DNA of 5,642 nt from an uncultured Mycoplasmatota bacterium (GCA_946407055.1 CAMJMP010000066.1:1-5642); one strand, 5' to 3'. Positions 1 through 5,642 are shown, counted from the stretch's first letter. Made by a program: numbers and translations. The notes: generated by a model not told the origin, from the letters alone.

Positions 1-2
1 TG

Positions 3-206
3 AATTATAGACAATGCTTAAATGGAGTAGCTATATTAAATTCTTTTATAATATCTTTTACAGTAGTATTAGTTAATATTATTAAGATTAATATTATGTT
101 TGTATTGATGATTGCATTTTTAATAATGTTAGTATTGATTTATTGCGGCTATATGATGTATGGTAAGCATTGTCAAAAGAAGTGGGGTAAGAAAGATGGA
201 GTATAA
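3..206 (+). CDS. 3' end of an integral membrane protein (partial, unrecognised)
   Basis: An open frame enters from the left edge and reads 67 residues to TAA at 204-206, so the gene is cut by the window and its start is not visible. Two hydrophobic stretches fill most of it, at about residues 9-29 and 31-53 of the visible part. They are followed by a short basic tail (GKHCQKKWGKKDGV), which by the positive-inside rule should lie in the cytoplasm. The last codons overlap the leuS start by 11 nt, and no terminator or promoter lies between them, so the two genes probably share a transcript and may be translationally coupled. The frame is supported by its hydrophobic pattern and by the tight overlap with a certain gene; the other two + frames are broken by stops at 19-21 and 74-76. 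I do not recognise the family, and the visible part has no catalytic motif. It could be the end of a transporter or of a small hypothetical membrane protein. Confidence 0.62.
   Translation, partial: NYRQCLNGVAILNSFIISFTVVLVNIIKINIMFVLMIAFLIMLVLIYCGYMMYGKHCQKKWGKKDGV
184..188 (+). promoter_or_regulatory. Ribosome binding site of leuS
   Basis: The G-rich stretch GGGGT lies seven bases before the ATG at 196, inside the last codons of the upstream membrane gene. It decides the leuS start: an in-frame ATG at 160 would add twelve residues that have no place in the LeuRS family and lacks a comparable site. Being inside a translated region, initiation here probably depends on ribosomes arriving at the upstream stop codon at 204-206. 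Confidence 0.55.
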
Positions 207-2619
207 TTTTAGAGAAATAGAACAAAAATGGCAAAAGTATTGGGATGATAACAAAACATTTAAAACTGATGTTTGGGATTTTAGTAAGCCTAAATTTTAT
301 GTTTTAGATATGTTCCCATATCCATCTGGTGTTGGATTACATGCAGGACATCCTGAAGGTTATACAGCAACAGATATAGTATCAAGAATGAAGAGAATGC
401 AAGGATATAATGTATTGCATCCAATGGGATATGATTCTTTTGGTTTACCAGCAGAACAATATGCTATTCAAACTGGTAATCATCCTAGTAAATTTACAGA
501 AAAGAATGTTGAATATTTTACTAAACAATTGAAGAGTTTGGGTTTTGATTATGACTGGGAAAGATGTGTATTAACAAGTGATCCTAAGTATTACAAATGG
601 ACTCAATGGATATTCAAGCAATTATTTAATGATGGATATGCTAAGTATGTAGATATGCCAGTTAACTGGTGTGAAGAATTAGGTACAGTTTTATCTAATG
701 ATGAAGTAATAGATGGTAAGAGTGAACGTGGTGGTTATCCAGTTGTTCGTAAGAATATGAAACAATTGTGTATTGATCAACCTAAGTTTGCTGATGTTTT
801 ATTGGAAGGTTTAGATGAAATAGATTGGCCTGAATCTACTAAAGAAATGCAAAGAAACTGGATAGGTAAATCTACTGGTGTAGAAGTAGATATAGATATC
901 GTTGGTGGTGGTAAATTTAGTATATTTACTACTTGTATTGAAACTATTTATGGTATTACTTTCTTTGTATTAGCACCTGATGGTGATTTAGTACAAGAGT
1001 TAATGCCAAGAATTAAAAATCAAGATGAAGTTAAAGCTTATATTGCTGAAGTAGCTAAGAAATCTGATATGGATAGAACTGAATTAAATAAAGATAAAAC
1101 AGGTTGCCGTTTGGAAGGTATTAAAGCTATTAATCCAGTAAATGGTAAAGAAGCAGAAATCTTCATTGGTGACTTTGTTTTAGCTAATTATGGAACTGGT
1201 GCTGTTATGGCAGTACCTAGTCATGATCAAAGAGATTTTGAATATGCAGTTGCTCATAACATTCCAATGATTCAAGTAATTGATGGAAGAGATGTTAGTG
1301 AATGTGCATTTGAAAAACAAGATTATTTAGGTAAAGGATGTAAGTTAATTAACAGTGAAGAATTTAGCGGTTTAACAGTTGAAGAAGCTAAAGAAGCAAT
1401 AACTGATAAATTAGAAAAAATGGGTGTTGCTAGAAGAACTGTTAATTATAAGTTTAGAGAATGGATATTTGCAAGACAAAGATATTGGGGTGAACCAGTA
1501 CCTATTGTTCATACTGATGATGGTAAAGAATATGTTTTACCAGATGAAGAATTACCATTAGTTTTACCAGAATTAGAAGATTACAAGGGACACAATGGTA
1601 AAGCTCCACTTGAAAATGCAGAAGAGTGGAAGAAGTATGATGCAAATGGCGTTAAAGGATTAAGAGAAACATCTACAATGCCTGGTTCAGCAGGATCTAG
1701 TTGGTATTTCATGAGATATATTGATCCAAATAATGATAAAGAATTTGCTGATCAAAAATTATTAGAGCATTGGATGCCAGTTGATTTATATGTAGGTGGA
1801 CCAGAACATGCAGTAGGTCACTTAATGTATTCAAGAATTTGGAATCATTATTTATATGACAAGGGTTTATCTCCTGTTAAAGAACCATTTAAAAAATTAG
1901 TTCATCAAGGTATGATTTTAGGTGAAAATGGTATCAAAATGGGTAAGAGATATCCTGAATATGTTGTTAATCCATTAGATATAGTTGAGAATTATGGTGC
2001 TGATACATTGAGATTATATGAAATGTTTATGGGACCATTAGAGGCTTCTAAACCATGGAGTCAAGCTGGTGTTGAAGGAGCTAAGAAGTTCTTAGATCGT
2101 ATTTGGAGATTGTATACTGATGGAACAATCAGTATTGAAGATAAAGATAATAAGAATTTAGAGAATATTTATCATAGTACTGTTAAAAAAGTAACAAATG
2201 ATTATGAAACATTATCATTTAATACTGCTATTAGTGCTTTAATGATTTTCGTTAATGCTGTTTATAAAGAAACAGTATTCCCTAAAGAATATGCAATTGG
2301 ATTCATTAAATTGTTATATCCAATAGCACCTCATATTAGTGAAGAATTATATAACGAAGTATTAGGTGGCAAGGGAAGTTTGGCTTGCGAGAGTTGGCCA
2401 ACTTATGATGAAGCTAAGACACAAGCTGATGAAGTAACAATTGGAGTTCAAGTATGTGGTAAATTACGTGGAGAAATAACAATCGGCGTAGATGAAGATG
2501 AAGATTCAATTAAAGAAAAAGCATTAAATAATGAAAATGTTAAGAAATTTACTGATGGCAAAGAAATTGTTAAAGTAATAGTTGTTAAAGGTAAAATAGT
2601 TAATATAGTTGTAAAATAG
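196..2619 (+). CDS. leuS: Leucyl-tRNA synthetase
   Basis: Cytoplasmic class Ia synthetase that charges tRNA-Leu with leucine using ATP. Read from ATG 196 it has 807 residues, the usual bacterial length, and begins MEYNFREIEQKW, as family members do. Visible in order: HIGH-type motif HAGH (49-52); a zinc-domain region without paired cysteines, as in Bacillus-type LeuRS; the CP1 editing domain, with GTGAVMAVPSHDQRD ending at D347 (D344 and D347 match the E. coli editing aspartates); RQRYWGEP (427-434); PGSAGSSWYFMRY (496-508); GGPEHAVGH (534-542); a KMSKS-equivalent KMGKR (581-585); a helical anticodon-binding domain; and the C-terminal VQVCGKLRGE (751-760). Oddities: KMSKS is altered and the following loop is one residue longer; the editing threonine-rich peptide reads TTCIET (245-250) instead of TTRPDT; QLCIDQP (190-196) replaces the usual QW-x-LKIT stretch. 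The reading frame is intact, so this looks like a functional divergent subtype rather than a pseudogene. No T-box leader precedes it. Function certain; editing competence uncertain. Confidence 0.98.
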   Translation: MEYNFREIEQKWQKYWDDNKTFKTDVWDFSKPKFYVLDMFPYPSGVGLHAGHPEGYTATDIVSRMKRMQGYNVLHPMGYDSFGLPAEQYAIQTGNHPSKFTEKNVEYFTKQLKSLGFDYDWERCVLTSDPKYYKWTQWIFKQLFNDGYAKYVDMPVNWCEELGTVLSNDEVIDGKSERGGYPVVRKNMKQLCIDQPKFADVLLEGLDEIDWPESTKEMQRNWIGKSTGVEVDIDIVGGGKFSIFTTCIETIYGITFFVLAPDGDLVQELMPRIKNQDEVKAYIAEVAKKSDMDRTELNKDKTGCRLEGIKAINPVNGKEAEIFIGDFVLANYGTGAVMAVPSHDQRDFEYAVAHNIPMIQVIDGRDVSECAFEKQDYLGKGCKLINSEEFSGLTVEEAKEAITDKLEKMGVARRTVNYKFREWIFARQRYWGEPVPIVHTDDGKEYVLPDEELPLVLPELEDYKGHNGKAPLENAEEWKKYDANGVKGLRETSTMPGSAGSSWYFMRYIDPNNDKEFADQKLLEHWMPVDLYVGGPEHAVGHLMYSRIWNHYLYDKGLSPVKEPFKKLVHQGMILGENGIKMGKRYPEYVVNPLDIVENYGADTLRLYEMFMGPLEASKPWSQAGVEGAKKFLDRIWRLYTDGTISIEDKDNKNLENIYHSTVKKVTNDYETLSFNTAISALMIFVNAVYKETVFPKEYAIGFIKLLYPIAPHISEELYNEVLGGKGSLACESWPTYDEAKTQADEVTIGVQVCGKLRGEITIGVDEDEDSIKEKALNNENVKKFTDGKEIVKVIVVKGKIVNIVVK

Positions 2620-2645
2620 AATGGTTTTTTCCATTCTATTTTTTT
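2615..2645 (+). terminator. Intrinsic terminator of leuS
   Basis: AATAGAATGG (2615-2624) and CCATTCTATT (2631-2640) form a perfect 10-bp stem closed by a loop of six T. Two further A-T pairs are possible at the base (2613-2614 with 2641-2642). A run of seven T ends at 2645. The leuS stop codon (2617-2619) lies inside the 5' arm, so there is no untranslated spacer. The reverse complement has only about four T after the stem, so termination from the right is not well supported. Confidence 0.9.
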
Positions 2646-2649
2646 ATTA

Positions 2650-2658
2650 TGTTATAAT
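2650..2658 (+). promoter_or_regulatory. Extended -10 promoter for the CPBP protease gene
   Basis: TGTTATAAT is a perfect extended -10 (TGn + TATAAT at 2653-2658) of the vegetative sigma factor type. No good -35 is present: the best-placed hexamers (TTTCCA at 2628-2633, TTCCAT at 2629-2634) fall in the 3' arm of the leuS terminator and match TTGACA poorly. Transcription would begin near 2665, leaving a leader of only about 18 nt before the ATG. The start site is inferred from spacing. Confidence 0.75.
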
Positions 2659-2667
2659 GAGAATAAT

Positions 2668-2674
2668 AGAGGAG
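2668..2674 (+). promoter_or_regulatory. Ribosome binding site that fixes the CPBP gene start
   Basis: AGAGGAG lies eight bases before ATG 2683. A GTG at 2674, three codons upstream and in frame, overlaps this site and cannot use it, so ATG 2683 is the supported start. Confidence 0.85.
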
Positions 2675-2682
2675 TGAAACTA

Positions 2683-4347
2683 ATGGGAAAAGAAGAAAAA
2701 GTTGAAGAAGTAGAAGTAATCAGCGAAGAAAAATTAGTTGAAGTAAAAAAAGAAAAAAAGAAGAAGAAAAAGAAAAAAGATAGAAAACCAATGAATTTAT
2801 TTGTTTTATTTTTCTTAATGTTGTTAGCGGTTGCTGTAGAAGAAGTATTAGCAGTATTTGTTCCTTCTTTTGCATTATCCGCTGTTAAATATGGTAGATA
2901 TGGATTAGAAGTTATTGCAGAAGGTGCTTTAGCATTATTAATAATTGTAATAATATTTATATTTGGTTTTAAATATATATTTACGGAAAAAGGAGAATCA
3001 TTCAAGAATTCAATAAAGGTTGGAATGCCTTTCTTCTTAATGGCGCTATTAATAACTATTAGTAATTTAGGGAATTTTAAGGGTGCAAATCCTAAGGATT
3101 TTATAAGTTTAGTTTTATATATGCTCTTTGTTGGTATTTATGAAGAACTATTATGTAGAGGATGGCTATTAAATGTTTTTGTTAGAAAACATAATAAGAA
3201 ATATGGCCAAGTAATTTTATCAATTGCATTATCATCATTAGTATTTGGATGTATGCATTTCTTAAATGTTTTTTCTGGTCAAACGTTCTTTCAATCATTA
3301 ATGCAAGTATTTCAAACAACAGCATTGGGATTCTTGCTTGGTGCAATTTATTATCGTACTAAAAATATTTATTCTGTAATATTCTTACATGGTTTCTTTG
3401 ATTTTGGTATTATGCTTGGTGAAATGAACATGCTAAGAGATTGTACTGCTGGTGAAGCAACTAGAGCAATAATGATTTATGATTCAATTACATCTGCTGC
3501 TATTGCATTAATGTATCTAACATGGGCTTTATATATTCTTAGAAAAGAAAAAGTTTATCCATTGTTAGATGAACCAAAAGAATATAAAAAATCATCATCA
3601 TTAAAACCATTAGTAGTAGTATTATCAATAGTATTATTCTTTGGTCCTAATTTTATAAAACAACCTAAAGAATATGAGAATTATAAAACATGTTATGAAT
3701 ATGAAGAAATAGAAATAGGTATATCTGAATTACATTATCCACAAACTAAGGTTTATGAATTTGGAGAAAATGGTTTTGCTTATAAGTTGGAATTAGAGAA
3801 AGAAAAATTAATTCTTACAAATAAAGGAACAAAAGAAAATATTACATTATTTGAGAAAGTATCATTATATGAAGTGGTTAAAGAAGCAAATGGATATATT
3901 ATTATAGTTGTTGATTCTGATGCGAATAACAATGAAAGAGTAAATTACAGTACTGTTATAATTCCAAGTATGTATAGTGATAATAAGGAATTCTTAAGTT
4001 ATATAAAAGATTCATTTAATTATTATGTAATACCTTCTAGTGTTAGATTGGGATATTTAACTAATAAGGGAACAGATTATGTTTATCCATTAATTGATGT
4101 TGCTCAAGAAAAACAATTTGTAATTGATGAAAAAGGTAAATTAAAATTAGTTAAATTTACTGATGAAGAACCAAAAAAATATGAAAAACCAGTTGAAGTG
4201 GTACCTGAAGAGACTGTTAAAGAAGCTGTTGATCCAATGTCAGCAAGCGAAGAAATAGTTGGAGCAGGCATTACTGATGAGCAAATTGAAGAGATAATTA
4301 ATCAAGCTGATAACGGTGCTCAAATTGGTCAGTTAGCGGAGCAATAA
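2683..4347 (+). CDS. CPBP-family intramembrane protease with C-terminal ectodomain
   Basis: Polytopic membrane protein of 554 residues with the CPBP (Abi/Rce1-like) glutamic protease signature: EELLCR (154-159, EExxxR), F188xxxH192 and H236xxxD240. Family members cleave within or near the membrane in protein processing, bacteriocin self-immunity or signalling; the substrate here is unknown. A charged head (1-36) carries a poly-lysine run at 25-32. Nine hydrophobic segments are visible, at about 37-60, 74-96, 113-129, 139-158, 176-195, 206-225, 229-247, 264-286 and 307-325. Loops rich in Lys/Arg (97-112, 160-175, 225-228, 287-308) all fall on the same side as the head, which puts the C-terminus outside. 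Residues 326-554 form a soluble region that I do not recognise, ending in an acidic Glu/Pro tail from about 494. Many CPBP proteins are 200-320 residues, so this extension is unusual. The gene is a single transcription unit between two terminators. The family assignment is firm; the role is not. Confidence 0.9.
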   Translation: MGKEEKVEEVEVISEEKLVEVKKEKKKKKKKKDRKPMNLFVLFFLMLLAVAVEEVLAVFVPSFALSAVKYGRYGLEVIAEGALALLIIVIIFIFGFKYIFTEKGESFKNSIKVGMPFFLMALLITISNLGNFKGANPKDFISLVLYMLFVGIYEELLCRGWLLNVFVRKHNKKYGQVILSIALSSLVFGCMHFLNVFSGQTFFQSLMQVFQTTALGFLLGAIYYRTKNIYSVIFLHGFFDFGIMLGEMNMLRDCTAGEATRAIMIYDSITSAAIALMYLTWALYILRKEKVYPLLDEPKEYKKSSSLKPLVVVLSIVLFFGPNFIKQPKEYENYKTCYEYEEIEIGISELHYPQTKVYEFGENGFAYKLELEKEKLILTNKGTKENITLFEKVSLYEVVKEANGYIIIVVDSDANNNERVNYSTVIIPSMYSDNKEFLSYIKDSFNYYVIPSSVRLGYLTNKGTDYVYPLIDVAQEKQFVIDEKGKLKLVKFTDEEPKKYEKPVEVVPEETVKEAVDPMSASEEIVGAGITDEQIEEIINQADNGAQIGQLAEQ

Positions 4348-4356
4348 TAATAATGA
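4345..4356 (+). other. Four in-frame tandem stop codons
   Basis: The CPBP gene ends TAA TAA TAA TGA, all in frame. The first is the real stop; the others would catch readthrough. In such A+T-rich DNA the run may also simply reflect a short TAA repeat. Confidence 0.8.
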
Positions 4357-4364
4357 TTTTTTTG

Positions 4365-4395
4365 AAGAAATAATAGCAATATTGTTTCTTTTTTT
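4365..4395 (+). terminator. Intrinsic terminator of the CPBP gene
   Basis: The 5' arm at 4365-4375 pairs with 4380-4390 over 11 bp, with a single T-G wobble (4371-4384), closed by a GCAA (GNRA-type) tetraloop at 4376-4379. A run of seven T ends at 4395. The stem is almost all A-T, so it is weaker than the leuS terminator and some readthrough into the next gene is plausible. Confidence 0.75.
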
Positions 4396-4405
4396 AATGC
4401 TTATA

Positions 4406-4414
4406 TGGTATAAT
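4406..4414 (+). promoter_or_regulatory. Extended -10 promoter for the exported-protein gene
   Basis: TGGTATAAT is a perfect extended -10 (TATAAT at 4409-4414). The -35 position falls in the 3' arm and T tract of the preceding terminator; TTTCTT at 4385-4390, with an 18-bp spacer, is the best but poor candidate. Initiation near 4421 would give a leader of about 32 nt. The layout copies that upstream of the CPBP gene. Confidence 0.75.
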
Positions 4415-4439
4415 TAATAATGATAGATAGTCGGGAAAT

Positions 4440-4444
4440 GGAGG
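4440..4444 (+). promoter_or_regulatory. Ribosome binding site of the exported-protein gene
   Basis: GGAGG lies eight bases before ATG 4453. An in-frame ATG at 4438 overlaps this site and would add only five residues (MEVDA), so 4453 is preferred. Confidence 0.85.
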
Positions 4445-4452
4445 TAGACGCA

Positions 4453-5642
4453 ATGAGAAAATTGTTATTCGAATTAAGAATGCGTAAAGTATCTGCTTTA
4501 AGATCACTTATTATCTGCGTTTTATTTGTAATCATTGGCGTTTCATCCATTACTTTAATGGCTTCTTTTGCTGCAGTAAATTTAGATGGTGCAACAAATA
4601 ATAGCATTACTGCTGACACTGTATTTATTAATGACTTAGAGTCAGATTATAACTATTATATGGGATTGAATTATACAACAATTACAAATAATAACATTCC
4701 TACATATACAAATAGATACAATGATAATAATTTAGTAAGAGTATTTATTACTTATTCTGGTGTAGATGCTAATAACAATACTTTAGTTGGTAGAGTTTCT
4801 AAAAATGAATCTCAATTTGAGTTTAGATATTATAAATACTATCCAAAAGATAATAATGGTTATATTGATATTGAATTACCTGATAATCCATTTGCATCTC
4901 GTCCAAATGGTAAAGCATTTAATGGATGGGTAACTAGTGATACTAATGCAACATTAAGAATTGATAAAGATACATACACTAGATATGCTCGTGTTAATGT
5001 TGGAAATAATGCAAATTATACAATTACATTTAATGCTTCTTGGACAAATTCGACACGTATTACTAGAGCTGCTGATGTTGGTAATTTAAAAGATTATGGA
5101 ATGCAAGCTGTTCCAACTGCTGATGTTATGGCAAGTGTTTGGGATCATAACGAAGTACATTATTATACTGATCCAAACAAAACATATTATGATCAAATGG
5201 TTGTTACTCAATATCAATCATATTCTGGATATACTTGTGATGCTAATACTGGCGTTTGTACACCAGTTAATGCAGTTTGCCAAGATATAAATGGTTGTAG
5301 ATATTATGGTGTATTTACTGGCGAGTATTCTGATCACTATTTATCTTTTATTGAATATCAACAATGGTCTGGAAATATGGCGTTAAGAACAGCTTATGAT
5401 AATGAATACTTACGTGCTGATTATAACGTTCCAGCTTATGTAATAAGATCTATTGGTCAAAAAATTGATTTACCAAATGGAGCTTCATTAGTTGGTTATT
5501 ATCATAGAGAACAATATCCTGGTGGTGGAAGTGCAAGTTTATTCTATGATGCTAATGGTTTAAGATGTGACCAAGGTGGAGCTTGTAACAATGGTCAAAA
5601 TGCTTATAGATTAATTCAAGCAAATGATAATGCCAATATTAG
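4453..5642 (+). CDS. Large exported surface protein, 5' part (partial)
   Basis: The frame is open from ATG 4453 to the window edge: 396 complete residues with no stop, so the C-terminus and any anchor are out of view. The N-terminus has six basic residues before position 18, then a hydrophobic stretch at about 18-41, which acts as a signal peptide or signal anchor; S38-F39-A40 is a possible cleavage site. The rest is rich in Asn, Tyr, Asp and Thr and lacks further membrane segments, which fits a cell-surface or secreted protein. Residues 137-197 (LPDNPF, FNGW at 156-159, YTITFNASW at the end) resemble the InlB B-repeat / Flg_new (Listeria-Bacteroides) fold, a common adhesin module. Six cysteines, C262, C269, C276, C282, C372 and C378, are candidates for extracellular disulfides. 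No enzymatic motif is seen. It has its own promoter, separated from the CPBP gene by a terminator. An adhesin or envelope protein is likely; the exact function is unknown. Confidence 0.85.
   Translation, partial: MRKLLFELRMRKVSALRSLIICVLFVIIGVSSITLMASFAAVNLDGATNNSITADTVFINDLESDYNYYMGLNYTTITNNNIPTYTNRYNDNNLVRVFITYSGVDANNNTLVGRVSKNESQFEFRYYKYYPKDNNGYIDIELPDNPFASRPNGKAFNGWVTSDTNATLRIDKDTYTRYARVNVGNNANYTITFNASWTNSTRITRAADVGNLKDYGMQAVPTADVMASVWDHNEVHYYTDPNKTYYDQMVVTQYQSYSGYTCDANTGVCTPVNAVCQDINGCRYYGVFTGEYSDHYLSFIEYQQWSGNMALRTAYDNEYLRADYNVPAYVIRSIGQKIDLPNGASLVGYYHREQYPGGGSASLFYDANGLRCDQGGACNNGQNAYRLIQANDNANI
4861..5043 (+). other. InlB B-repeat / Flg_new-like module
   Basis: Residues 137-197 of the exported protein run from YIDIELPDNPF through KAFNGWVTSD to ITFNASW. 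The order of Leu-Pro, aromatic-x-Gly-Trp, and a closing beta-strand with Tyr/Phe and Trp is that of the Listeria-Bacteroides repeat found in tandem in many Bacillota surface proteins. Only one copy is visible; more may lie past the window edge. The match is from recalled pattern only. Confidence 0.5.

Noticed and set aside
160..195. Upstream in-frame ATG as the leuS start
   Set aside because: The extra twelve residues are not part of the LeuRS family start, and the ATG at 196 has a G-rich ribosome site at the right distance.
2451..2480. C754 in VQVCGKLRGE of LeuRS in place of the usual Asn
   Set aside because: It is a single substitution in a C-terminal tRNA-contact motif; too small to raise apart from the stronger motif changes.
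2613..2645. Bidirectional terminator
   Set aside because: Read on the - strand, the stem is followed by only about four T, and there is no - strand gene for it to end.
2674..2682. GTG at 2674 as the CPBP gene start
   Set aside because: It overlaps the Shine-Dalgarno AGAGGAG, which is correctly spaced only for ATG 2683.
2652..3005. Open frame of 117 codons on the - strand
   Set aside because: It lies antisense to the 5' part of the CPBP gene. Its phenylalanine run is the mirror of the poly-lysine tract and its Asn/Ser/Thr bias is what antisense A+T-rich coding gives. The start has no supporting signal.
4438..4452. ATG 4438 as the exported-protein start
   Set aside because: It overlaps the GGAGG ribosome site and has no good site of its own.
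4401..4619. Open frame of 72 codons on the - strand
   Set aside because: It is antisense to the promoter and signal-sequence region of the exported-protein gene, with no ribosome binding site or family resemblance.
5096..5290. Open frame of 64 codons on the + strand in another frame
   Set aside because: It is wholly inside the exported-protein gene, whose frame has the promoter, ribosome site, signal sequence and sensible composition.
1..5642. Use of TGA as tryptophan (Mycoplasma-type code)
   Set aside because: All tryptophans in the genes are TGG and no in-frame TGA interrupts any of them; TGA appears only among tandem stops after the CPBP gene.
1..5642. tRNA, rRNA, CRISPR array, insertion sequence or attachment site
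   Set aside because: No cloverleaf, repeat-spacer pattern, inverted terminal repeats or transposase was seen on either strand; the gaps are under 110 bases and are fully explained by terminators and promoters.

Overview
The window is strongly A+T-rich DNA with tight gene spacing and codons biased to A/T in the third position. Start-proximal Shine-Dalgarno sequences are clear, and both regulatory gaps carry extended -10 promoters and U-tract terminators. This suggests a low-G+C Gram-positive relative (Bacillota/Mycoplasmatota side, possibly one of the uncultured gut Bacilli lineages). The lineage is inferred from style and protein sequence, not proven. No in-frame TGA occurs in any of the genes and tryptophan is always TGG, so nothing here calls for the Mycoplasma code. 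All genes are on the + strand.

Layout: (1) 3-206, the 3' end of an unrecognised integral membrane protein. (2) 196-2619, leuS, leucyl-tRNA synthetase, starting inside the previous gene (11-nt overlap) and closed by an intrinsic terminator whose stem includes the leuS stop codon. (3) 2683-4347, a CPBP-family (Abi/Rce1-like) intramembrane protease with a lysine-rich cytoplasmic head, nine predicted membrane segments and an unusual extracytoplasmic C-terminal region of about 230 residues. It has its own extended -10 promoter and its own U-tract terminator with a GCAA loop. (4) 4453 to the window end, the 5' part of a large exported protein with a basic N-terminal signal/anchor, one InlB/Flg_new-like repeat and six extracytoplasmic cysteines.

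The genes read as three transcription units: upstream membrane gene plus leuS, the CPBP gene alone, and the surface-protein gene. The first unit is housekeeping; the other two concern the cell envelope. A working link between the CPBP protein and the exported protein is possible but rests only on adjacency.

The points most worth a second look are: the LeuRS, which has a full-length, colinear fold but altered signature motifs (KMGKR with one extra residue in place of KMSKS, and TTCIET in place of TTRPDT in the editing pocket); the CPBP protease with an added ectodomain; the poly-A/poly-lysine tract in its 5' end; and the repeated overlap of terminator and promoter in both gaps.
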